Part shown: one piece after another, positions 27,861 through 38,262 of the stretch
How positions within the stretch are numbered: the stretch's first letter is position 1
How the letters are laid out: every line of letters begins with the position of its first letter
Origin: Lethocerus indicus
Lineage: Eukaryota; Arthropoda; Insecta; Hemiptera; Belostomatidae
Reading direction: 5' to 3'
DNA length: 64,000 bases
NCBI GenBank assembly: GCA_019843655.1
Contig: JACDQD010000004.1
Location: 26,547,872-26,611,871, forward strand
Made by a program: the position numbers and the translations under genes
Notes under the pieces: generated by a model
The model's input: only the letters and a program-made list of their open reading frames with translations
What the model was told of the DNA's origin: nothing
Database searches by the model: none

Positions 27861-29090
27861 TGTATATTTATATATGTATATACACCATTGCATACATAAA
27901 ATAAATTCTTTGTGATATAGTAATAATATATTTTTATAATGCTAATTTGTAATACAGCGGTTAGAGGAGAATCTGATTTACAATAATCTATCAATTTAAT
28001 TCTGGCAAGTCCACTTGTGGTAAAATTGTGAGAAATCTGTCCGACGAATCTGTATTTTGAATTTAGAATAGACGAAGGACGAAAAACCCAGCCACGTTTC
28101 CCTTGGCAACAAAATCCAATCGAAAAAGCGGAGGATTATCGAAGTATTGTGGGATAAATCTGTTGGGCTATTGCCAGTTTTACGATTATAACATTTTTCT
28201 GCAATAACCTACTATCGGCGGCGTTATTCGAGAAGGAAAAAAAACGAGACTTTCCGGGCTCCAAGCGATCCGGAATCCAGAAGCGGAGATTTAGATCGGT
28301 CGATAATTTCGTCTCTTCTTAATCTGACAACAGCGAGTGCGAAAAATAAATTCATATTTTAATAAATTCGAGATTGACTTAGTTTCCAAGACCCTGTGTC
28401 GCTCGGATATCGGGTTAGGGGCATTTCCTCAGCCGCCTTCGGTCCCCTAAGACGGACAAATTTTCTCGAAGCTTTTCTTGGAAAGTCGAAAACGCCAACT
28501 GGCGTCTGACATGTCTCAGGCGGTATTCGAGTTTCCTTTGTTTTTCACAAAAGGTTTTCGGAAACGTTTTTGAAAAATGGAAACTTTTGTTGAAGGTGAA
28601 AACATGGGCCAAGTTCAATACTGGCGGATGCAATTAAGTGGGAATGGATAATTCGTAAAAATATGCAATACTCAATAATTTAATTATTACTTTAAGGCAA
28701 TAAAGGGTAGTGTATTGTGGGTAGTTAATTCAGTTGTATTCCGGGTTCGGAAAACCGGCTATATTTTTATGTTAGCAGCAACGGATCACAGCTATTAATT
28801 ACAAACGAATTATTAATATAAAAACTGTATTTTAAAATATAACTGAGCCTAATTCTATCCTATTTCTAAACAAAATCGCGTAGATTCCTTTAATTTCTAT
28901 TTGTGAACCTCAGAGAGACAGACAGGGTATGAACTCCAGAAGGAGTGAATCTTGGAACTGAGTCGTTCGTTACTCGAAGAATCGGTCCGTGCCCGCCCAG
29001 TTATTTATTGCCTTAAAAAACTGTTCAGCCAAACAACGCTTTTCCCGCGAACAACGTTCGACGTCCGCCCGTTGGAATGTGCCAGCAGGC

Positions 29091-29111
29091 GGGTGTGTGT
29101 GTGTGTGTGTA
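29091..29111 (+). repeat. (GT)n microsatellite
   Basis: This is a short GT run in the first coding intron of the GPCR. Confidence 0.85.
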
Positions 29112-32100
29112 ATTTGGCTTGGCGAATGTGATATAACAATCGGCCTTTATAGTTGGTCAAAATGTCAGGGCGTCGATGCGATAACACGGCCCATCGGTCT
29201 ATTTGAGCTTTAACAAATCTTAAACCTGAGCCCATAAGCGGCCGTCGTGAGTATCTCAATAGGCGTAGTGATGAAATTCATAAAGTCAAAGTAAATAACG
29301 GAGTGGGAAAACTCCGACTGGCCGTATTTGCTAATTCGCTGCCGGTTTGCGGGAATCCTTCAAATAACATAGAGCCCAATTGAAACGGTCAATACTACGA
29401 AGAAAAACAGACCAGTTCTAGAATGTAAATATTTGCCCCGGCCAACGGCAGTCCTCGGTTCTGTTTGTCTGTTTTGTGTGGTCTATGTTAGCCAAATTCT
29501 GCGTAGCCGGACTAGGACTAAGACTAAGTCGGCCCCACCTTCTGCCGTATTACTCGGTTCGATAATCGATTTGAATATTCGAGAAGGACACGCATAATGT
29601 AGTAGACGCGCTTGGAAAATATGCAAAACCAGTCTAGTTACTTGACTGGATAAGGGCGCGAGACACCGAGCCTATTTCCAAATAACAGTTTACATCCGGT
29701 AATAACGAATCAGGACGGGAAATCGTCGCTTCGCTGTCCGATTTGTTTATTTTAATATTTATCTATATTATTGAAATGCGTTTAACGACTCATATATGAT
29801 AATCGTGAATAGTATTAGTAGTTGATACGGGATAGTTTTCGTTTGTGTGGATCATTCGTTGAAAAACACAGTTTCAATACAATATTGCATTGTATTCCTC
29901 GGTTGCAGAATTTAATTTGAGTAAATAATAAACGACCAACAATTTCTACATCTGTTTCATAATATCCTTTTTATATTATAGTAGAGACGTATCTCAATTT
30001 ATATTTCGCAAGTACAATATTTCTACATCTAGTATCATAATATTCTTTCTCAAATATAAATTAGAATTCGAACGTTGTCAATCACCGAACTATTGGGTCG
30101 AAAACAAGTGATTGGCAAAATTGAAGGAATAATAAGAGTGGAGCCAATATGCACCGGCCTGCTGTTTGCGTTAGGCATAATTTTTAATCAGCTTCCACAG
30201 CACTACCGCGAAATGTAATATTAAACGGCAGAGTACTTCAACGTGTAATAACGCTGATTTTCGCTCGAATCACCGGGTTAAATGGTGAACCGCTTCGTTT
30301 TCCGGCGCGTACTACACGGGCGTTTTAAATTTCACCAATTCGAAGAAGGAGAGAGCTGTTTGTGGTCGTAAAAACTAATTTGAATTTGAATTCAACGAAA
30401 ATTGAAAAAATCGGAAGGGTTTTTTTAATGGATTGATAAATAGATAAAATCTACGGGGCAAAACACACGTCGCGCTGAATCATCACGACCGACAAAGCGA
30501 CGGAACACGCGGCTTTTTCCCTCTGAAAAGGTTCACAAAAATGTTTGCCTGAGAAATCGGCTGTTGAAATTGGCAGAAGATAGAAAATATTCGTCATATC
30601 AGAAGTGGTTGTTGCGCAACTCCGTTTTCCGCATTTCATCTGTACTTCCGTCCAGCATTCAGAAACAAAGTATTTTAACGGTAAAACAAAAAATAGACCG
30701 ACTACTCAACTTTCATGGTAGGATTTTTCGAATTGTCCTCTTTTTTACAAGCAGGTAAAATGATGGCGCAATTTATTAATATACGAGAATAATCTATAAA
30801 TAATAATAATGCTTTTTTTGTAGGCAGGTAGTGTGTTTTATGCAGTACAAGTGTGAGATCATGGCCCTTATAATTTTTTGTCTCCACTGGTCTCTCTCAG
30901 TATCCTCACAGTTATATAGCGGAGTACTTACGCAGCCCGTCCTAATCTTGACCGTAATTGATACCGGTCTAATTTACTAAATCTTAAGATACAAAATCTT
31001 ACAAAGACTTTTATATAATATTAGTAAAATTCTCTATTCGCGCAAAGCGAAGAGTCGATATGGGACGTTTTAAACTTAAAACGTTAAAAACTAGCCTACT
31101 GAATGATTCTTTGGAGGTTGGTCGGGAAAAATAGCGCCTTGGGGGCGAACAAATATTTACTCGGTGTTCTCGATCGGTGCTATATTTTAAAAGTCCACCA
31201 CCTCCAGAATAGAGAGAGCATCGACGCCCCAAACCAGAACTGCCGAGTTAATTCGTATTTGGCAATAGGTGCCAGGGCCATCTGCGTCGTGGGCAAACAG
31301 GGAACGTCGGAACGTCCAATGATTTTTTACTGTAATTCATCACTATTTGGATGTTACATCCTGAGAACAGACATCGAGGTAGCGTATCGGTTTTTCTGAT
31401 TTAAGATCAAATAGGCGAATGAAAATGTAAGGAAATGTGATTGCATTTGCAATTGGTTATATTTAAAACGCAGTTAACGTATATTTTAAATATTTGTCGA
31501 GTTGTACGTGTGTGTACGCATTAGTAGACTACATATGGCGATGATCAACTGTTTAGCGATTACTCCGACAGGATGATCGTTCGACCAGTACGTTTTCAAC
31601 CAGACGCTAAAGGAAAAACATTAAACATTCGCCGATTTGTCCGAGAAAAACAAGCAAGAAATGACAGAATATCGTACGAGAGGTATGTCCATATTGTTTT
31701 GGAATATATAACGCGAAGAACTCTCGTTCGGGAGGGGAGGCGATAAGTCGCAATATCGAATTCAAAGTTTTTGAACGCACTACATAATTACCTAAAGAAT
31801 CTTCCTGTACTCCCCATACGTGGAGTTACCTATAATTGGGAGGACCATCGGTGCAGGTATAGGGGACCTCACAAGAAGGTCCATTGTCTTCTATCGACCG
31901 GCGTTTCAGAGGAGACAACGCATTAGCTGCCTCGAAAGAAGCTTGCCCGGCCCCCTAATGCAATTCACGCTCCTTTATCAACCGCACAGCCGCGCGTTAT
32001 CCAATTACCTTTTCCTTTTCGCACCCTCAGTCCGATAATTTTCCTTCCGCTAGTCCTCCATGGAGTCCTTTTCCTTTTGACATACGTTCGAATCGAGAGT

Positions 32101-32870
32101 CTACTCGCGGCGGCGGCCCCAGTTCTCCTTCCGAGCTCTTCGACATTTCGGCACCACTGTCGGAATACCCTCCCCGACCATATCTTAGTGAACCAGTGGC
32201 GGCCACCAGACCAATACCGATAATTATATATTCCGAGTTATTATAAGAGTGAAATTTCTGGCCGCGCCAATAATAAGTAATTTATTCCAAAGGTATACTT
32301 CAACTATAATACCGGATTAGAAGAATGAAGTACAGTCCACGAAAAGTGTTATATTATGTAATACTTGTATTGTGTAATAAATAGCGAAATGTAACAACAG
32401 TATTTTCTTCCGTTACGAATTAGTTTGGCAGGTTTAATAATTCGGTTTCCACGGCGGAAATAATGAAATTCGGCATTCGAAATGCGGATTGTATAGGAAA
32501 AAATAAATAAGAAGATTAATATAGCCCTCCGACCGTTAAATGCTAGAAAGGGCCGGAAAGTGTCCAAGTAACCGGGATAAATTATTATCCCGCGAAAAAA
32601 GGTAGAATGTCTATATCATTTAGTACAGGACATAGGAATAAGGTCCGGTGGTCGGGTAACGCCAAAAGGAAGTAAGACAGTAATATTGCAGTTTATTCCT
32701 ATATAAGGGCGATATAGGAATATCCCTTTTCGGAAGAAATTCCTCGGAACAGGACCGCTTTAGCGTCCCCGTCGTGTAAGCGTTTCTCCCGCTTATCGCC
32801 TCCGTATAGGAGACCCCGCAGGTAACCTTAATAGATAGGCGGTACAGATAACTACGCAATACGCGTGTAC

Positions 32871-33272
32871 CTGGAGCATCGGGAGGAAGTAGCAGAGGAA
32901 TCCTCCGAATATCCAGTTCTGGAGGAGGAGTATGGCGAGAGAGACCGGGAGGACGAAGATACACTTGACGAGGTCGGCGATGGCCAGGTTGATGAAGTAA
33001 CAATAGGTCTGGTCCTTGTAGAGGCCGCCCCTTATAATGTTGTAGATCATGGCCAGGTTGGTGAAGGTGCCGGAGGCGACCAGGAGGGCGTAGAGGAAGA
33101 CGAAGAGGGGGTAGATATCGGCGACGGAGGGCTTGAGCTGCGGCCTGCTCAGGTCGACCCAGGTGCCGTTGGGAAGGCCGCCCAACAGCTTCAGCAGCAG
33201 CTTCACCTCCAGCTGGTCGCTCCGGGAGCCGCCCTCCGACGAGGGCGGCCACTCGACCGGATCTTTGCCCAT
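32871..33272 (-). CDS. Orphan class A GPCR, first coding exon (N-terminus to TM3 start)
   Basis: This exon encodes residues 1-134 of a rhodopsin-family receptor, expected in the plasma membrane. ATG is at 33272-33270, and the exon ends in phase 0 at CAG|gtacac (donor from 32870). Residues 1-50 form a hydrophilic extracellular N-terminus with an N-glycosylation site (NGT, 35-37). TM1 is about 53-80 with the conserved N in GTFTN (72). TM2 is about 88-112 with the NLAIAD signature (D100). The WIFGGFLC block (120-127) gives the TM3 cysteine used for the disulphide. No cleavable signal peptide is evident. It joins the exon at 22749-22570 across a 10-kb intron, giving a continuous TM3. I infer a peptide-type orphan receptor and cannot name the ligand. 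A longer open frame over the same DNA in another frame is a GC-rich shadow. Confidence 0.85.
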
Positions 33273-33956
33273 ACACCCCCCACTGGACCCCGCTCACCGC
33301 CTGATAACGCCGCCGCCACCACCCTCACCCATAGAATACATCTCCCGACTAGCAGCCGCTAGCACGCCCACCGGCTTTCTGCCCGCCTCCACCTCCACCG
33401 CCAACCCCCGCCCCACCCGAACCGCATGCGCCCAACAACAACTCTCGCTCTACAACAGATCCCCAACCATAAACATCTACTACTATACACAATATAAGGA
33501 TTTTCAAACTCCCAATACTCTTTCGCCCTATCGACACATGCAGCTTAATGGATCCTTGAGATATTATTCGAAACCGCGCTAACCGTACCGAATAAGCGAT
33601 GGAAACACTTATGTAAATGTACCTAGATATACTGCGATGCGATTCTAGTAAGATACCGAAAAGCCTGAACCGCCGTTAGACCCAAAACGGGAACCGAGAA
33701 GACCGAACTATGAATATGGCATTCTGTGACCTCCACATACATAAAGCTTAAACCGAAGTAAGTACTTCTTATAATACAGTAACTATAAAAGATTTTTTAT
33801 GGCGGTCGACCCCGGCTAACCGGCGTGCTTCCCGCAGTATCGGTAATAAAACAGTTATATTTAAACCATCACGGACCACCAAACAGGTACCTTAAAATAA
33901 AAGTGTACGACACGAGTGGAAACAGTGAATATAGGAAATACAGGGTTGTCGCAGTG

Positions 33957-35662
33957 ACGACAACTATATTATAATGTATTTTCTCTCAAATAGTAACTTT
34001 GAATCAATCCAAGTAAAGAAAAATATAGTCTTGGAAAAAATCTGTGATCCCCAATTCGGAACAATGTTTGTCCATAAATACACTTTTAGGCCTATGATAG
34101 TACCTAATTTCAATTTAAGCATTTTCATATATTGGCATAGTGTGGATCCGGGAGCTATAGGAAACAAAATTGAGCTACTTCCAGGAGGAAAATTAGCTTA
34201 TGTCGTTTGCCATTCTAGTTAATTAATACAATTTTGCTATTCTCATTTAGAAAAGTAAAATAGAAAATTTTGAATTTGTCTTTGGCGTAAGCATGCGAAT
34301 TATAAATTACGATTGCAGAAATGACTGAGACCACTTCTCGTGTTAATTAAAACATGTGTAGCAGGTCCCTTCCTGGGGACTACTGACACGTGTGCAAAGT
34401 TTGAAGAAAATCGGTCAAACGGTATGGATTTGTAATGAGGGACAAAAAATGTGTCATAACATTAATGAAAAAAATACTTATATTATTTTATATAGAGCCA
34501 TTTATATAGTAATAGATGAGCTAAAAACTAAAATTGATCGTTTATATTTAATTATGCGTTGGATAAAATATAATTTACACGAAAAATTATGTCCTGTTCA
34601 TAAAAGTGAGTCATAACATTAATGGAAAAAATATGTTATGCGTGTATCTTTAATTTTCTATATATTGTATAATAATCTGCATGTAAATACTGTATTTGAT
34701 CGTTTATAATTAATTATTTGTCAAAAGCAGTATTTTTTACTTCAAAAATAATTTCCTCTCACTAATAAAAATGTGTTATTAATGAATAAAAATGTTTGCA
34801 AAAACTGGTTTTAGTATCGGTAGCCATTAAAAACGTTACCGCCAGATCGTGCTTTTAATTCGAAAAAATTCCCCGCCATTGAGCCGTTATTGAGTGAGGG
34901 GTGGGTAGTTCCAGAAATCACCACCAGGGGGCAGTACTGTACGAGAAGCGTCGATACTGGCGCTAGTAGTTCCATTAATCACCACCAGGGGGCAGTACTG
35001 TACGGGAAGTGTCGATACTGGCGCTATTAGTTCCAGAATTCACCACCAGGGGGCAGCACTGCACGGGAATTATCGATACTGGCGCTAATAGTTCCATAAA
35101 TCACCACCAGGGGGCAGCACTGCACGGGAAGTATCGATACTGGCGCTAGTAGTTCCATTAATCACCACCAGGGGGCAGTACTGCACGGGAAGTGTCAATA
35201 CTGGAACTAATAGTTTCAAAAAATTGACACCAGGGGGCAGCACCTGACGGAAATTTACCAAATTCAAACCGAGCGACCTCCTTGCATCTCATGTTCTCCT
35301 GATACAAATCCTGATATACCAAAAATTTGGAAAGTATCGATACTGGCGCTAGTAGTTCCATAAATCACCACCAGGGGGCAGTACTGTACGGGAAGTTTCG
35401 ACGATACTGGCGCTAGTAGTTCCATTAATCACCACCAGGGGGCAGTACTGCACGGGAAGTGTCAATACTGGAACTAATAGTTTCAAAAAATTGACACCAG
35501 GGGGCAGCACCTGACGGAAATTTACCAAATTCAAACCGAGCGACCTCCTTGCATCTCATGTTCTCCTGATACAAATCCTGATATACCGAAAATTTGGAAA
35601 TGCATAGCGATCACGCAAACACACACACACAGACAAACGCCATTTGACAAATATTATATAGA
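33957..35662. mobile_element. Probable decayed mobile element carrying a minisatellite
   Basis: The AT-rich left part holds an 82-codon open frame (33974-34222, plus, unrecognised) and a stretch near 34396-34425 (TTTGAAGAAAATCGGTCAAA) of a type I associate with dispersed insect repeats. The right part is the 61-bp array, followed by an ACGCAAACACACACACAGAC-type end. The modular layout of unique AT-rich segment, tandem array and simple end resembles non-autonomous insect elements. I could not define terminal repeats or a target-site duplication, so the boundaries are approximate. Confidence 0.35.
34914..35607 (+). repeat. 61-bp tandem repeat array with CTCF-like motifs
   Basis: Five units with CCACCAGGGGGCAG begin at 34921, 34982, 35043, 35104 and 35165, exactly 61 bases apart. 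A variant unit (CACCAGGGGGCAG at 35228) follows. The block is then partly duplicated, with further motif copies at 35368, 35432 and 35495. Sequence from 35165 to about 35330 recurs at 35432 to about 35600 (offset 267). Each standard unit also has a GATACTGGCGCTA-type half. The array is not coding; the repeated Pro/Leu frames on the minus strand are shadows. Confidence 0.9.
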
Positions 35663-35989
35663 TTCAACACATAATTAAATATAAGCAGTCAATTTCAGTT
35701 TTAGTCCATCTATTATCATATAATACTATATAAGTTGCTCATTTACACCTTACATACACGGTATGTTTTTGAGTGGAGTAGCTTTGTCTCACGTTGCATT
35801 TGTTTAGGTGTTACAAAAGTCCTTTATTATTATTAACAACAAACTGAGGTATACTTAAATAATGAAGTAGTGTCCCTAAACGAGGTAAAAAAAAATAAAA
35901 ACAGTTTTAGTTGTCTCTCAAGTATGCCAGTATATAAACCTGCCCAAGGTCTTTGAAAAGTTTTGTGATGATAATGATCTATTTGTGAT

Positions 35990-35997
35990 TATAAATA
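35990..35997 (+). promoter_or_regulatory. Candidate TATA box of the REC114-like gene
   Basis: TATAAATA lies 94 bases upstream of the ATG at 36091. It is well placed for a start site near 36020, which would leave a 5'UTR of about 70 bases. It is assigned by position and consensus only. Confidence 0.35.
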
Positions 35998-36090
35998 GCG
36001 TTGCGTGTGTTGTTAGGTTGTCCAGATTGTGTCGAGTATTGTAGCTGGTATTTTCTTGTTTCTGTTCCTTTGAACGCTGCTTAATTGATT

Positions 36091-38015
36091 ATGACGTCTG
36101 GTAAGTAGTACGCCAGCCGCTACAATTACCTTTATAGTTGTACATATTAAGGCAATAGTCACGTTTGTTATTAGTTTGTCCAGGAGGAAAGTGGATATTG
36201 GAAAGGTACGCGAAATGGGGAGGCAACTGTTGGGTACCGGTACCAGTGCAGCCGCAAAATGAATTGGCTTTAATAATCATGGTAAATTGGATGAATAGTA
36301 TGTTTCAAAACCTGTACTCTAAACACCTAACAGAACACACTCCCTAAAATAGAAATCTATTTAGTTATTATCAATATAAATCGCATCTAATTTCTGTTTT
36401 TTACATTTTTTTTTATGGATTTTCATTTCATAACACCTGCTTCAAAGGGGACTCAACTGTTTGTCATGAACGGCCAACTTGTACTTGAATCAGTGTCACT
36501 GTCACAGAGCTCTCAAAAAGTGAAAGCAGTTCACAGAAACCTAACAGTGGCTATTGCAACACAATATCAGGTTTGTGATCGATTAAATTAAATTATATCA
36601 GAGCCTGTTTGCAAAATAGTTTGTAAATTATTGAACAGACTATTCAACCTCAAAAGAATTCTCTTGGCCAGGCAAAGTCCTTAGGCTGATGCTTTGCCTT
36701 CAATTTTTACTTATTATAGAGTACAATTTGTACATGTTTTAGGTTAGCCACAGTCTAACTGTAGTAGCAGTTATAAAACTATGTATATTGTAAAATAAAA
36801 CTGTAATAAGATAAAGATATTTGTAAATTAAGCAGACATTTTGTTTGATTAAGTGCTACTTGGTCCAGAAAATTATAATGTAAAGATTTCAGGAAAAAAC
36901 AGCAAGGTTCAGAGTTCTCTTCAAATCGTACCAAAGTGCAAAGAGTTGTGTTGAATCTTTGAGGAGGTACATCACTGTGATTGGTGTAACAGGTAGGCAA
37001 CTAAATTTAATGATTTGCTGTCTCAGATAATGAAATACTTTATATTTATATTGAGCATAACAAGTTTATCTTAGTTCCTTGCAACAAACTCTTTTTAATC
37101 TTAAACTTAATCTCTTATAAATCTCTTTCCATTTGTTAACAATTGATATATTGCAATTTTAACATTAGTCAAGATGTTTTATGCGGAATTGACCCTGAAT
37201 TTTCATTTATTTATAGTAAGAATTGAATATTATTTTGTTACTATTAAGAAGGTATTATCCACGACCACATTATCTCAATATTCATGTATAAAAATATAAG
37301 TTTTCAAAGGATTTTCTTTTTTCAGCGGATGAACAATATGACATCACAAATACAACAACTTTACCATCCATGCTTGCAGAAATAATGTCCAACAACAGAC
37401 AATCCTTGCCAGGTGAAAATATACATTTCATGTATTCAGAATTATTGTTGTTATATTAATCTGCACTAATTGTATTATGGTTAAATAATTTCTCTTCTTT
37501 CAATTTTTCATTTTAAAATAAAATTTTAATTTTGCTGTCCATCTATAAAGACACTTTAAAGATTGCAGTTATAAAAAGATGCTGTACAGCAGCTTGACAT
37601 ACCTGTGAAGATTTCAGTTGTAAAGATTGCAGTTTTTATTTGTTTGTATTATGGGAGAATATTATCTTATTCTGATATCTATCTATTCTTCTGATAACAA
37701 TTTATTCTAAACATTAAAATTATTTATTTTCAGACTTATTTAGACAAGAATCAATATGTTTAAATAAGTTTTGACATCCTTAAATTCATTCAGTTAAAAT
37801 GTTTAATATTTGTTACATATTTAATATTAACTTCTCTGTTCTGCATTTACTGTATGGTAAATTATTTATGTCGAATGATTGCAGCTCCAGACAGCATACC
37901 AACAGAGTTTCCTCTGGAGTCAGCAGTAAAATTATGTATTCTTGATCCAGGATTTCCTTCTTTAGTCAACAACATTGAATCTATCATCAAAAAAGTAAGG
38001 AATTCTATCGAATAA
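36091..38015 (+). CDS. REC114: REC114-like meiotic recombination protein, six exons, 182 aa
   Basis: REC114 with MEI4 promotes SPO11-dependent double-strand breaks in meiotic prophase. The coding exons are 36091-36100, 36184-36281, 36448-36570, 36893-36992, 37326-37412 and 37885-38015. All phases agree (549 nt). The N-terminal part reads MTSGGKWILERYAKWGG, and then the strands LALIIM-GTQLFVMNGQLVLES, AVHRNLTVAIAT, ARFRVLFKS and CVESLRRYITV follow the pleckstrin-homology-like fold of vertebrate REC114 segment by segment. After a short Ser/Thr-rich linker, the C-terminus (LESAVKLCILDPGFPSLVNN followed by IESIIKK) matches the conserved helical MEI4-binding tail of vertebrate REC114 in spacing and key residues (IKLC-D-FP-V-E-KK pattern). 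The protein is shorter than the mammalian form (about 260 aa), mainly in the linker. The last AAAAAA|gtaagg could also be a donor, giving another C-terminus. The first coding exon has only 10 nt. Its 3' end converges on NOC3 with 247 bases between stops. Confidence 0.75.
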
Positions 38016-38262
38016 TTGAAAATTTATTAAAAATATATACAATACATAAATTAATGTATATAATACTATATACACATTTAGAATTTATAAATATATTGTA
38101 TGTTCTGATATTTGTTAAAAAAAAAGCACTGTGTTAAGAAATTAAATTGGGACTTGTTCTAAAACTATTCTCCAGTCATCTTATCTTTATATTGGTTAGA
38201 TGGTTTCTTTCAACATTACTGTATAGGTTATATAACAAAAATGTGTATATCAAACCCTTAAG

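Noticed and set aside
32620..33297. 225-codon minus-strand frame, and two plus-strand frames (32865-33362, 33133-33582), over the GPCR first exon
   Set aside because: The GPCR frame at 33272-32871 explains the transmembrane pattern. The others are GC-rich shadows, low in complexity and without domains.
35085..35534. Near-identical small frames on the minus strand
   Set aside because: They arise from the 61-bp tandem array.
34914..35607. CRISPR-like array
   Set aside because: Units are contiguous 61-bp tandem copies without unique spacers, in a eukaryotic genome.
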